NCBI GenBank assembly: GCA_020402945.1
Contig: JADBYQ010000016.1
Coordinates: 46,608-110,607, forward strand
Direction: 5' to 3'
Source of the DNA: Cytophagales bacterium
Lineage (GTDB): Bacteria > Bacteroidota > Bacteroidia > Cytophagales > Cyclobacteriaceae
Length of the DNA stretch: 64,000 bases
Under the pieces are notes generated by a model. That model searched no databases, had not been told where the DNA came from, and worked only from the letters and a program-made list of their open reading frames with translations. How positions within the stretch are numbered: position 1 is the first letter of the stretch; each line of letters begins with the position of its first letter. Below, piece by piece: positions 15,690-24,515 of the stretch. Both the position numbers and the translations under genes were made by a program.

Positions 15690-16595
15690 ATGACAACAAT
15701 TTCTACCGTATTCAACTCAGTGTATTCAAAAATACTATCCGAAGAAGCTCGCAAAAAAAGTGAAGTCGTCATTGTGATTATCGCTATTGTCAGCTTCTTG
15801 CTTCATCTTTTACTGATCTTTCTAGTTGATTTAAAAGTGGTCGCCTTCGATGGATACAAAGAACTTTTTAATAATCCCATTGCAGCAATCTATACGCCAT
15901 TTTCTTTCATTTTGATTTATGAAGTTTATCTGCTCATTTACTATCTCCCCAAATCAACCACTACCTACATCGGGAAACAATACGAGATCATGACGCTAAT
16001 TGTGATCAGAAGAATTTTTAAAGACTTATCTCAATTGCAGCTGACACCCGATTGGTTTAAAGTACCCAGCGATCTTCTACTGACTTATGATTTAATAGCA
16101 ACTATGGTTCTCTTTTTGTTAATTCTTTTGTTCTATCGGCTTAATCGAAAAAGTGCAGTCGATTCGGAGCCAGGCGAACTTTCATCGGAAATAGCCCAGT
16201 TCATCAAGATGAAAACGATTATCGCTAAGTGCCTTGTGCCCATCTTTGTGCTACTAGCCATCTTTAGTCTGGGCGAGTGGATCTATGATAGTTTTTTCTC
16301 GCCAAACCACCATATGACATCTATTCAAGATGTGAATAAAATATTTTTTGATAACTGCTTTACCATCTTGATTTTAACAGATGTACTACTACTATTGATC
16401 TCCTTTTTGCACACCGATAAATTCAATAGAGTCATTCGAAATTCAGGCTTTATTATTTCCACTATTCTGATAAAACTTTCCTTTGGAATTGAAGGCTTGT
16501 TAAACATTATCTTGATTGTGGTGGCAGTATTATTTGGGGTGATTATTTTGGCGATTCATAATCAATTTGATAGGCTGAAGCCAAAGCCGCTGTAG
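15690..16595 (+). CDS. Polytopic membrane protein of unknown function
   Basis: A 301-residue protein with about seven hydrophobic helices (around residues 27-49, 64-87, 95-110, 128-150, 176-197, 218-240 and 255-290). The loop after the third helix carries KQYEIMTLIVIRRIFKDLSQLQL, a charged amphipathic segment that looks like an S4-type or cytoplasmic helix. I do not recognise the family. It starts 126 bases after the flavin reductase and converges on the oxygenase gene at 16598, only two bases away. Confidence 0.6.
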   Translation: MTTISTVFNSVYSKILSEEARKKSEVVIVIIAIVSFLLHLLLIFLVDLKVVAFDGYKELFNNPIAAIYTPFSFILIYEVYLLIYYLPKSTTTYIGKQYEIMTLIVIRRIFKDLSQLQLTPDWFKVPSDLLLTYDLIATMVLFLLILLFYRLNRKSAVDSEPGELSSEIAQFIKMKTIIAKCLVPIFVLLAIFSLGEWIYDSFFSPNHHMTSIQDVNKIFFDNCFTILILTDVLLLLISFLHTDKFNRVIRNSGFIISTILIKLSFGIEGLLNIILIVVAVLFGVIILAIHNQFDRLKPKPL

Positions 16596-16597
16596 GT

Positions 16598-17626
16598 TTA
16601 CGCGATAAACTTCTTCTTCAGTAGTGAGTGCTGCGAAAGCATTTTTTGATAACTATCAGGTTTCACAGATAGCAGGCTTTGCAAGGACTTAATTGTACTT
16701 ACCGTTGCAGCTAACTTGTCTCGAATAGGATCGCTTACAATTCCAATGTATTCTGCCACTTCATTCCCCAGATAAAATCGAATTTGAGAAGACACCAAGT
16801 CTGACTGGTCACGGGGAACACTCACTTTATAGTAACTCAATAATTCTTTGGTTAGGATGATCCCCTCTTCTGTCTTTTTGAAATTCCTGATCTTAATGGT
16901 AGTCGCTAATTGCCGTGCCTCTAGAAAGGACGATGGTAGTAGTGCCTCATCGATATTCATCTGATAGCCAATGTATCGCCAGGTAAAAAGAAAATCTTCT
17001 TTCTCTTTGTCGGAGAGAATATAACCCGATTGCTGCATGCCCAGCAGAATCACATAAGAGAAAGCCAAATTCGTACCCGCCATGTCTTCTTGATTAATGG
17101 GCACGCCCCACTCCATATTCCAAGTCGGTTGCTTTCTTAAATAGTACCTTGAGAGTGCATGAATCAGCCGCACTTTGTTAATGTGGATGTGACCCGTCTC
17201 TCCATTTTCTAGAGTTCCTGGAGTTAAGACTGAAATAACGAACGATGCGGTATCTAGCAATCGCTTCCCGGGCGAATTGCGCATCTTGTCTGATAAATAA
17301 AGTGCTTTATTTCCGGGGGATGCCGCATAGCAATAGGGTAGTGACATTGCGCCAAGCAAAGCCATCATCTCCAAAGCATACTGTTTGAAAATTTGTTGCC
17401 CCTTTTGCAATCGTTTTTGATTAAACCAAGCTGGTTTCGGCTTTTGATTTATCAAGAATTTCTTCAGCTCAGAATCAGGCTGAGATTCAATTGACTTTTC
17501 GTCCAATTTGAATAGTCCATACAATACGATCTGTTGATTGGCTGCAAAAGTCGCATCGATGAGAGCATCTGCTTCAGGATCTCCGTGCAAGCGTTGACTG
17601 TCCAAAAATTTACTCGAAGTGACCAT
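16598..17626 (-). CDS. MpaB/Lcp-like oxygenase (DUF2236)
   Basis: A 342-residue protein of the DUF2236 family, which includes latex clearing protein Lcp and fungal MpaB. Family landmarks are the helical core with VRLIHALSRYYL (near residues 152-163; the His is the predicted axial haem ligand) and the later PINQEDMAGTNLAFSYVILLG. Known members are haem-dependent oxygenases cleaving polyisoprenoids. Being next to carotenoid and rhodopsin genes hints at an isoprenoid substrate, but that is inference. There is no signal peptide. It is transcribed toward the membrane protein, away from the rhodopsin. Confidence 0.8.
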   Translation of the reverse strand: MVTSSKFLDSQRLHGDPEADALIDATFAANQQIVLYGLFKLDEKSIESQPDSELKKFLINQKPKPAWFNQKRLQKGQQIFKQYALEMMALLGAMSLPYCYAASPGNKALYLSDKMRNSPGKRLLDTASFVISVLTPGTLENGETGHIHINKVRLIHALSRYYLRKQPTWNMEWGVPINQEDMAGTNLAFSYVILLGMQQSGYILSDKEKEDFLFTWRYIGYQMNIDEALLPSSFLEARQLATTIKIRNFKKTEEGIILTKELLSYYKVSVPRDQSDLVSSQIRFYLGNEVAEYIGIVSDPIRDKLAATVSTIKSLQSLLSVKPDSYQKMLSQHSLLKKKFIA

Positions 17627-17731
17627 AGACTATTTTTGTTGAAGAGTGATGTCCTTTCAACAAACCAATTTCTTTAATGTTCTAAACGATCTGACGACTG
17701 TCAAAAAGCCGAAAATGAAGATTCACAACTT

Positions 17732-17739
17732 TAGCTTTG
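17732..17739 (+). promoter_or_regulatory. Candidate -7 element in the rhodopsin upstream region
   Basis: The 352-base gap 17627-17978 is AT-rich and holds no gene. TAGCTTTG at 17732 matches TAnnTTTG exactly, and TTAATTTG at 17944-17951 matches with one change, 28 bases before the rhodopsin ATG. Neither has a TTG at the proper spacing, so the true start is unresolved. Confidence 0.25.
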
Positions 17740-17978
17740 TTTAGTTATTGGGGCATAAAACTAGACAATGCTAAACAACCCAATTGAAGCGGGTCTCATT
17801 TTTTTGAGCCTTTTAGCTGACTATTTTCATATTTTATTCTTTTTGTTCATAAATTATATATATAAATGTCAAATAAATTAAACAGAAATAAAAATATTTA
17901 ACAATTTTTTCAAACGATTGAAACAAGCGATAGTAAGCTGTGTTTAATTTGTACAATAAACCCTTAAACACAAATAAT

Positions 17979-18713
17979 ATGAACACATTACTAACCGACA
18001 TCGTGAAAATCCCAGTGGATGATCCGATCGCATTCACATTCTTCACCGGCTACATGGCCATGCTCGCTTCTGCTGTTTTCTTCTTCATGGAAAGAAGCAG
18101 TGTAGAAGGCAAGTGGAAACTTTCTCTTTTAGTTTCCGGTCTTATCACCGGTATCGCAGCAGTACACTATTATTACATGCGCGATTACTATTTGGCAACT
18201 GGTCAAACACCAACTGCCCTTCGTTACATCGACTGGACTTTGACAGTTCCCTTGATGTGCGTTGAGTTTTATTTATTGACGAAAGCTGCAGGTGCAAAGA
18301 AAAGTTTGCTTTGGAAGTTGATCGCTGCTTCCGTTTTAATGTTGGTTACTGGCTACATAGGTGAGGCGTTCACTGACGGATCTACCTTCCACAGTGTATT
18401 GTGGGGTGTGATTTCAACTGTTGGTTACGTGTATATTTTGTACACTGCATGGCTTGGCGAAGTTGCTCAATTGGCAAAGAACTCTGGCGATCCAGTGGTC
18501 GTAAGAGGTATTCAAACATTAGCTTGGTTCGTATTAGTAGGTTGGGCTGTCTATCCGATTGGGTATATGTGTATGCCTGGAGGATGGCTTAATGTCGGAC
18601 TAGGTTGGAGTGCATCGAATGTAGATTTGTTCTACAATATTGCAGATGCAATTAATAAGATTGGCTTTGGTTTAGTAGTTTACAATATTGCCGTTACTAG
18701 TAAAGGAAAATAA
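17979..18713 (+). CDS. Proton-pumping microbial rhodopsin (proteorhodopsin/xanthorhodopsin type)
   Basis: A 244-residue seven-helix retinal protein. Helix C reads RYIDWTLTVPLMCVEF: Asp85 (acceptor), Thr89 and Glu96 (donor) form the DTE motif of outward proton pumps. Met93 at the spectral tuning site suggests green absorption. His63 in helix B is the conserved counterion partner, and Lys227 in helix G (ADAINKIGF) is the retinal Schiff base. Gly143 aligns by eye with Phe152 of green proteorhodopsin; glycine there opens the window for a carotenoid antenna in xanthorhodopsins. ATG 17979 gives the natural N-terminus. Genes for retinal and carotenoid synthesis follow. Confidence 0.95.
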   Translation: MNTLLTDIVKIPVDDPIAFTFFTGYMAMLASAVFFFMERSSVEGKWKLSLLVSGLITGIAAVHYYYMRDYYLATGQTPTALRYIDWTLTVPLMCVEFYLLTKAAGAKKSLLWKLIAASVLMLVTGYIGEAFTDGSTFHSVLWGVISTVGYVYILYTAWLGEVAQLAKNSGDPVVVRGIQTLAWFVLVGWAVYPIGYMCMPGGWLNVGLGWSASNVDLFYNIADAINKIGFGLVVYNIAVTSKGK

Positions 18714-18742
18714 ACCGAATTCAAGGTATCAAATTAGAAAGG

Positions 18743-18772
18743 CGGAGCTCGTAAATGAGCTCCGTTTTTTTT
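18743..18772 (+). terminator. Intrinsic terminator after the rhodopsin gene
   Basis: A perfect 8-bp stem CGGAGCTC (18743-18750) with GAGCTCCG (18757-18764), loop of six, is followed by eight T residues. It ends ten bases before the crtY ATG, so rhodopsin is mostly monocistronic with partial readthrough into crtY-blh. Confidence 0.9.
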
Positions 18773-18781
18773 GGTCTTTCA

Positions 18782-19990
18782 ATGGAAAAACAATCTTCAT
18801 ATAACTACACCATTGTTGGCGCAGGCGCTTCGGGGCTCTGGCTAGCGAATGCTTTGTTGAAACAAGGTCTTCTCGAAGCCAACACTCTATGTATTGTAGA
18901 GTCAGATGCGCACAAGGCTAACGATCGAACCTGGTGTTACTGGGCAACTGAACCGATTTCACCCGTTGAAACGGTTAGCAAAGCATGGCGGTCGATCTTT
19001 CAGCTCAATATGTCTAGCCATGCGAAAAGCTTGACTCCGTATAGTTACTATCATGTGCGCAGTGCAGATTTTTATTCGCAATTAAAAAGTAAATTAAGTG
19101 AGTGCCCTGCCATATATTGGCATGATGAAGAAGTCATCGAAGTTAATGATCTAACAGCGCAGGTAGAAGTAAAAACAGCAACGGAAACCTGGCAATCGGA
19201 TCGTATTTTTTTATCCGCACTTCCTCCATCATCTTTTAATCAGGCTGATTACAAACTTGCGCAGCAGCGTTATTTGAAAACACCTTTGTCCGCAAAACCT
19301 GAATTATTTCTTTGGCAGTCATTTGTGGGATGGCGAGTTGAAACTGCACAAAAGGTGTTTGATGAATCGAGCATGTCGATGATGGATTTTAACGTTGCAC
19401 AAGGGAACTATACTCAATTCATGTACGAGTTACCTTATTCGTCTACCGAGGCGCTTGTTGAAATGACAAGATTTGGAGAGAAAAAGTTATCCATTCCGGA
19501 GGCAGAAGAAGAACTCAGGAATTACATGGATCGGAAAGGGTGCAGTTATAAAATCAATGAGGTCGAAATCGGGGCGATTCCAATGACCCCTCAATTTGAT
19601 ATGCATCGAAAGTACCTATCACCAAAAGAAAGAATCATTTATATCGGCACATTGGGCGGAGCTATCAAACCAACTACCGGTTTTGGCTTTAAGCGTATGC
19701 ATGCTTATAGTGAAAAACTAGCCAAGGCGTTAAAAGAAGGTAGCACTCTCCCCACTATGCACCGGCCATATCGATTTCGGCTGTACGATGTGTTGTTATT
19801 GCGGATTTTGCAAAATCAACCCCATCGTGGAAAGGAAATTTTCGAGCAATTGTTTCGAACCCAGCCGATTCACCGCATTCTTCGATTTCTAGATGAAGAA
19901 ACCACATTTGTGGAGGAAATTGCTATTTTTTCCAGATTGCCTATTCGACTATTTTTGAGATCACTATTAGATCATTTGTCCGGACGTTGA
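18782..19990 (+). CDS. crtY: Lycopene beta-cyclase, CrtY type
   Basis: A 402-residue FAD/NAD-binding lycopene cyclase. The dinucleotide-binding fold is at the N-terminus (IVGAGASGLWLANAL), followed by the family motifs NDRTWCYW, YELPYSSTEALVEMTRF and GTLGGAIKPTTGFGF. It cyclises lycopene to beta-carotene at the membrane surface. The upstream in-frame ATG at 18755 lies inside the rhodopsin terminator, so ATG 18782 is taken. The stop overlaps the blh start (TGATG), giving translational coupling of beta-carotene formation with its cleavage to retinal. Confidence 0.93.
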   Translation: MEKQSSYNYTIVGAGASGLWLANALLKQGLLEANTLCIVESDAHKANDRTWCYWATEPISPVETVSKAWRSIFQLNMSSHAKSLTPYSYYHVRSADFYSQLKSKLSECPAIYWHDEEVIEVNDLTAQVEVKTATETWQSDRIFLSALPPSSFNQADYKLAQQRYLKTPLSAKPELFLWQSFVGWRVETAQKVFDESSMSMMDFNVAQGNYTQFMYELPYSSTEALVEMTRFGEKKLSIPEAEEELRNYMDRKGCSYKINEVEIGAIPMTPQFDMHRKYLSPKERIIYIGTLGGAIKPTTGFGFKRMHAYSEKLAKALKEGSTLPTMHRPYRFRLYDVLLLRILQNQPHRGKEIFEQLFRTQPIHRILRFLDEETTFVEEIAIFSRLPIRLFLRSLLDHLSGR

Positions 19991-20892
19991 TGTATTGCCA
20001 ATCCAAACTATTTCAAACGCAAATAGCACTGCAATTGATTTTGATAGTGATTGTTTATTTGTTTTCGTTTGCGGCAGACGTACAAGCCATTTTTTGCGGA
20101 ATACTATTATGTACGGTTGGAATTCCACACGGCTCAAACGATCATTTGTATCGACCTGATAAGTCGAATTTTGGAATGCTAAAGTTTTTGGGCGTTTATT
20201 TGGGAACCATGTTTCTTTATCTCGGGCTTTGGTGGATAGCGCCCTTACTGGCATTGATACTCTTCTTTGTTATCTCCTTTCATCATTTCGGCCAATCGAA
20301 TTTTGAGAATGACTCAATTAACTATTTGCCCTCATGGCTTTGGGGAATATGGGTATTAGTTTTTCCTGTGCTGCTTCATTGGAATGAGGCATCAGGTATT
20401 TTTCAACAGATGCTTTCATCGAATAGTTTGTTTACTCCAAGTTCCTTTGTTGACCAGAGCGCGATAGCCGATTTCAATTGGCCGTTGTGGGTAATGATCT
20501 CCTTGGCTATGCTTTATTTACTAAGCCTGATAATTTATGAGCGCAGAAATATAATTCACTACTCTGGACAGTTTATTTTGATCACGATTTGGTATTTAGT
20601 TACTCCGCTTTTGTCTGGATTTATTATCTTTTTTTGTTTGTGGCACGCATTGCAGTCGATGAGGCATCAAGCTATGTACTTCAAGCAATCAGCAGGTGGC
20701 ACTTTAATGGAATTTCTTAAAGCGATGCTGCCATTTAGTCTCTTGGCCTTGGTTTCATTTGCGGTATATGTCTACTTCAGAGGTTTTCAAATCGCAGAGG
20801 CATTTATCTTATTGTCGATGATCACACTCCCACACGTACTTGTGATGCATCGGTTATACCATAAAACAAGTGAGCAAAAGGCATCGAGTTAA
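19990..20892 (+). CDS. blh: Brp/Blh family beta-carotene 15,15'-dioxygenase
   Basis: A 300-residue polytopic membrane protein of the Brp/Blh family, which cleaves beta-carotene into two retinals. The conserved histidine motifs are GIPHGSNDH (near residue 47), FHHFGQSNFE (near 100), WHALQSMRHQ (near 220) and LPHVLVMHR (near 280), placing four His sites around the iron centre as expected. It starts on the A of the crtY stop (TGATG). Together with crtY and the rhodopsin 1.3 kb upstream this is the classical retinal supply unit. Confidence 0.93.
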   Translation: MYCQSKLFQTQIALQLILIVIVYLFSFAADVQAIFCGILLCTVGIPHGSNDHLYRPDKSNFGMLKFLGVYLGTMFLYLGLWWIAPLLALILFFVISFHHFGQSNFENDSINYLPSWLWGIWVLVFPVLLHWNEASGIFQQMLSSNSLFTPSSFVDQSAIADFNWPLWVMISLAMLYLLSLIIYERRNIIHYSGQFILITIWYLVTPLLSGFIIFFCLWHALQSMRHQAMYFKQSAGGTLMEFLKAMLPFSLLALVSFAVYVYFRGFQIAEAFILLSMITLPHVLVMHRLYHKTSEQKASS

Positions 20893-20941
20893 ACTCGAAT
20901 GGAAATTAATGCGTTAACAAGATGTTGATCGCCATACTAAG

Positions 20942-21223
20942 ATGAAAAGGGAAGAACTTACTATCGCAGACATTGACCGTATCATTGAAATGGCTTGGGA
21001 GGATAGAACTCCATTTGAGGCCATCGAACTTCAATTTGGCTTGCTTGAAAAGGAAGTGATTGCGCTCATGCGTGCGCAGATGAAGGCAAGCAGTTTTAGA
21101 ATGTGGCGCAAGCGCACCAATGGCAGAGGAACGAAGCACCAATCTCTCAGTCAACTGGATAAAGGCAGGTTTAAGTCTACATTACAAAAGTCGATCTCAG
21201 GAAACAAAATCAGTAAACGATGA
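20942..21223 (+). CDS. TIGR03643 family small protein
   Basis: A 93-residue basic protein matching the TIGR03643 pattern: DIDRIIEMAWEDRTPFEAIE, QFGLLEKEVIALMR, then SSFRMWRKRTNGRGTKH. The first part looks like a helix-turn-helix; the second is Arg-rich. Function is unknown, but the family is often found near photolyase-type genes. Its end overlaps the next photolyase-like gene by four bases (ATGA), indicating translational coupling with it. Confidence 0.85.
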   Translation: MKREELTIADIDRIIEMAWEDRTPFEAIELQFGLLEKEVIALMRAQMKASSFRMWRKRTNGRGTKHQSLSQLDKGRFKSTLQKSISGNKISKR

Positions 21224-22359
21224 ATGAGTTGTTTACGCGTAGCAAAAATGAAGTTTCATTTCCCACTGACTACAGCGCGATTATAGAACGAGTCGATGGT
21301 ATTGATCCATTAAGATATGGCAAGACTAGGAATTTTATCGATGGAGCAGTAACGTGTCTATCACCCTATATCTCCCGCGGGGTTATCAGCGTTAAACAAG
21401 TGCAAAAATCTGTGTTGGCCAAAGGATATCCTCCTCCCACGATTGAGAAGTTTTTACAAGAACTTGCCTGGCGCGAGTATTTTCAGCGCGTGTGGCAAGC
21501 AAAAGGAGATTTACTTTTTCAAGATTTGAAACATCCCCAAGCAGATGTATTGCATCATCAAATGGTTCACGCATTGGTAGAAGCAACAACTGGCATTGAC
21601 GCTATTGACAAATCAATTCGTGAATTTTACAATACAGGCTATCTGCATAACCATGTTCGTATGTATGTGGCCAGCATCGCGTGCAACATGGGTAAGGCAC
21701 ATTGGTCGGCACCCGCGCAATGGATGTACTATAATTTGTTGGATGGCGACTTGGCCAGCAACACCTGCAGTTGGCAATGGGTTGCCGGGGCATTCTCTTC
21801 TAAAAAGTATTATTGTAATCAGGAAAATATCAATCGTTTTACCAACGGCCACCAACATGACACATTTTTGGATTTGCCTGTAGAGGACCTATACAAAGCC
21901 ACATTACCTGATACACTGAAGTCGACTAGACCTTTGAGTTTAAAAACGTTGCTTCCTGATTCTAAAAGGCCTTCTGTTGATACTACAAAGCCAACGTTAA
22001 TCTATAATTCCTACAATCTCGACCCACTTTGGAGGAAGGATGAAAAAGTAAATCGTATTCTATTGCTAGAGCCATCACACTTTCAAAAATTTCCGGTTAG
22101 TGAAAAGGTGATTGCATTTATTTTAAATCTTTCCAAAAGCATCCCCAATATTCAATTGATGGTAGGCGAAGTTTCTGAGTTAGAAAAACTTTACGTAGCT
22201 TCCGAAGTGAGTACCAAATGGCTGATTTCGAAAGAACACCCGGCATTTAATTATTATCCCGGACAAAGAGACGCACGCGATTGGCTATACCCCGAAATAA
22301 ACGGGTATTATAATTCTTTTTTTTCGTATTGGAAAAAGTGTCAAAAACTGATAAAATAA
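21220..22359 (+). CDS. Photolyase-like protein with FAD domain first
   Basis: A 379-residue protein whose N-terminal half is the photolyase/cryptochrome FAD domain: SPYISRGVIS (near 48-57), ELAWREYFQRVW (near 84-95), YNTGYLHNHVRMYVASIACNMG (near 137-158) and DGDLASNTCSWQWVAG (near 178-193). Ordinary photolyases carry an alpha/beta antenna domain before this. Here no such N-terminal domain exists; instead about 140 C-terminal residues have alternating strands and helices (LLLEPSHFQKF, NIQLMVGE, WLISKEHP, YPGQRDARDWLYPEI), reminiscent of a Rossmann-like domain placed behind. It may repair DNA or act as a light sensor. It is coupled to TIGR03643. Confidence 0.85.
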   Translation: MNELFTRSKNEVSFPTDYSAIIERVDGIDPLRYGKTRNFIDGAVTCLSPYISRGVISVKQVQKSVLAKGYPPPTIEKFLQELAWREYFQRVWQAKGDLLFQDLKHPQADVLHHQMVHALVEATTGIDAIDKSIREFYNTGYLHNHVRMYVASIACNMGKAHWSAPAQWMYYNLLDGDLASNTCSWQWVAGAFSSKKYYCNQENINRFTNGHQHDTFLDLPVEDLYKATLPDTLKSTRPLSLKTLLPDSKRPSVDTTKPTLIYNSYNLDPLWRKDEKVNRILLLEPSHFQKFPVSEKVIAFILNLSKSIPNIQLMVGEVSELEKLYVASEVSTKWLISKEHPAFNYYPGQRDARDWLYPEINGYYNSFFSYWKKCQKLIK

Positions 22360-22364
22360 AGTCT

Positions 22365-23807
22365 ATGAAAATACTCCTCACTGGCTCTACAGGTTACATC
22401 GGCCGAAGGCTTTTGCCCGTTTTGGTAGGGGCAGGTCACCACGTCATCTGTTTAGTGCGCGACCAGCGTAGGTTTGATTGGGATGATTTTTCAGAAGATT
22501 TCCTAAAACAAGTTTCGGTCATAGAAGTAGATCTAAGCGATTCGAAATCATTTGGCTTAGTGCCCACAGATATAGATGTTGTCTATTATCTTGTTCACTC
22601 CATGAGCTCTTCTAACTTGGATTTCACAAAAATGGAAGCAATCTCTGCGCAAAATTTTGTAGCCTTCATCAATACTACCACAGCGAAACAAACCATTTAT
22701 TTAAGCGGAATTGTTAATGATGCAGATTTATCTGCCCATTTACTATCTCGCAAAAATGTAGAAGATATTTTAAAGAGCGCCACTGCTCCTTTGACCGTTT
22801 TGCGTGCAGCCATTATTATTGGCTCTGGCAGCGCTTCTTTCGAAATCATTCGCGATCTGGTAGAAAAATTGCCCGTCATGGTAGCTCCTAAATGGTTGAA
22901 GACTCGCTGCCAACCGATTGGGATTCGAAATGTGATTGAGTATTTGCAGGGCGTGCTATTAAAACAGGAAAGTTTTCATCAGACATTTGATATTGGCGGC
23001 ACTGAGATACTTACCTACAAGCAAATGCTTTATGGCTTTGCGAAGATGCGTGGCTTGAAGAGACTGATCATCACTATACCTGTCCTGACACCCAAACTTT
23101 CTTCACTCTGGTTGGTGTTTGTTACCTCGACTACCTATTCGTTGGCGCGAAGCCTTGTGAATAGCATGCGCAATGAAGTAATTTGCAATGATAGGCGGAT
23201 ACAGCAAATCGTACCAACGAAAATTCTTTCCTACGAAGAGTCGTTGCAGTTAGCCTTTGACAAGATTAGTCAGAAAAGCGTGATCTCTAGCTGGAAAGAT
23301 GCGATTTCACTTTCTACAATGGATAAGAATTTTCTCAACAATGTTCAAGTGCCTGAACATGGAGTATTCACTGACAAAAGACAAATTGAATTTGTTAGAA
23401 ATAGGGAAGAGGTCATCGAAAATATTTGGCGCATTGGCGGTAATCGCGGTTGGTATTTTGGCAATTGGATGTGGCGCATTCGCGGAGTCATGGATAAAAT
23501 GATAGGTGGAGTCGGTTTGCGAAGGGGACGAAGAAGCGAAACTGATTTAAAAGCAGGTGATGCCCTTGATTTCTGGCGTGTGTTGGTGGCAGATAAACCA
23601 AATGGCAGGCTGCTACTCTACGCTGAAATGAAATTACCTGGTGAGGCATGGCTGGAATTCAGAGTAAAGGAAAGTGACGGAAGAAAGACATTATTTCAAA
23701 CGGCCACCTATCGTCCACTGGGACTATGGGGTCGCCTGTATTGGTATTCGGTATTACCGTTTCACGGACTGATATTTCCAAAGATGGCTGAGAATATTAC
23801 AAAGTAG
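22365..23807 (+). CDS. SDR family oxidoreductase with C-terminal DUF2867
   Basis: A 480-residue protein with two parts. Residues 1-300 are an atypical, NmrA-like SDR: LLTGSTGYIGRRLLPVL (nucleotide loop), YYLVHSM, and TIYLSGIV. Residues about 320-480 match DUF2867, with WRIGGNRGWYFGNWMWRIRG, KAGDALDFWRV and FQTATYRPLGLWGRLYWY. Homologues are widespread in bacteria, and the substrate is unknown. It starts six bases after the photolyase-like gene, so it shares its transcript. The ATG at 22365 is used; the earlier in-frame start lies within the preceding gene. Confidence 0.88.
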   Translation: MKILLTGSTGYIGRRLLPVLVGAGHHVICLVRDQRRFDWDDFSEDFLKQVSVIEVDLSDSKSFGLVPTDIDVVYYLVHSMSSSNLDFTKMEAISAQNFVAFINTTTAKQTIYLSGIVNDADLSAHLLSRKNVEDILKSATAPLTVLRAAIIIGSGSASFEIIRDLVEKLPVMVAPKWLKTRCQPIGIRNVIEYLQGVLLKQESFHQTFDIGGTEILTYKQMLYGFAKMRGLKRLIITIPVLTPKLSSLWLVFVTSTTYSLARSLVNSMRNEVICNDRRIQQIVPTKILSYEESLQLAFDKISQKSVISSWKDAISLSTMDKNFLNNVQVPEHGVFTDKRQIEFVRNREEVIENIWRIGGNRGWYFGNWMWRIRGVMDKMIGGVGLRRGRRSETDLKAGDALDFWRVLVADKPNGRLLLYAEMKLPGEAWLEFRVKESDGRKTLFQTATYRPLGLWGRLYWYSVLPFHGLIFPKMAENITK

Positions 23808-23914
23808 ACGCTTTTGACTATCTTCCTAAGATTGTTCTATTTTACCAATTATAAGTCTAGACTAAACGAACTATCAAGTTAATACAAACTCTTCGGGATT
23901 GTAGCCACGAAAAA

Positions 23915-24466
23915 ATGCCATCCGATTATTTGATGAACCGGGTCGAGACGGAACGTTTGAAGTTCAGGCCAATCAGCTTGGATGATACTGACGATTGGCT
24001 CCCTTTTTTCGAAGATCCTGCATCTTTTCAATACTGGAAAGGTGCGCGAGAGACACCTGCGGTAGAATGTGAGAATTGGTATGTCAAGCAGTTTAAAAGA
24101 CTGACTGAAAACCGCGGTGGTATGAATGCCTTGATTGAAAAGGCAACGGGAAAACTAATTGGTCATGCCGGACTACTCGTGCAGACGGTGGATGGTCTTA
24201 CCGAATTAGAAGTGGCTTATTCGCTTTTATCGAAGTTCCGGGAAAAAGGCTTTGCCACTGAGGCTGCTAGAAAATGTAAGGAATACGCTTTTGAAAAAGA
24301 GCTCGCGCCTTCGCTGATTTCAATAATCAGTCTTACGAATGTGCCGTCAGCGAACGTGGCGATAAAAAACGGAATGCGAATTGAAAAGCAAACCGTTTAT
24401 AACGAAAATGAAGTAAACATTTTTCGGATTCATCGATCGAAATACATCCCCAACAAAACGACATGA
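23915..24466 (+). CDS. GNAT family N-acetyltransferase
   Basis: A 183-residue protein of the RimJ/RimL-type GNAT fold. It opens with ETERLKFRPISLDDTDDW, and the acetyl-CoA binding region lies around SKFREKGFATEAARKCKEYAF (near 115-135), followed by SIISLTNVPSANVAIKNGMRIEKQ, the typical last strand-helix. It transfers an acetyl group to an amine, possibly a ribosomal protein or antibiotic; the substrate cannot be predicted. ATG 23915 or 23930 could both serve. It is a single gene, with 107 bases before it showing nothing notable. Confidence 0.88.
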   Translation: MPSDYLMNRVETERLKFRPISLDDTDDWLPFFEDPASFQYWKGARETPAVECENWYVKQFKRLTENRGGMNALIEKATGKLIGHAGLLVQTVDGLTELEVAYSLLSKFREKGFATEAARKCKEYAFEKELAPSLISIISLTNVPSANVAIKNGMRIEKQTVYNENEVNIFRIHRSKYIPNKTT

Positions 24467-24515
24467 GATGGCCATTAAGTTAAGTAGATCTTTACTATGA
24501 TAATCCCGGCCATTC

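Noticed and set aside
17790..17815. Possible terminator GGTCTCA-T7-TGAGCC in the rhodopsin upstream gap
   Set aside because: The stem has a bulge and no gene ends close by on the plus strand.
17834..18046. A 70-codon minus-strand frame across the rhodopsin promoter
   Set aside because: It is AT-driven, overlaps the rhodopsin start and has no family features.
18755..18781. Nine-codon extension of crtY
   Set aside because: It is inside the rhodopsin terminator stem and T-run, and the dinucleotide-binding start follows ATG 18782.
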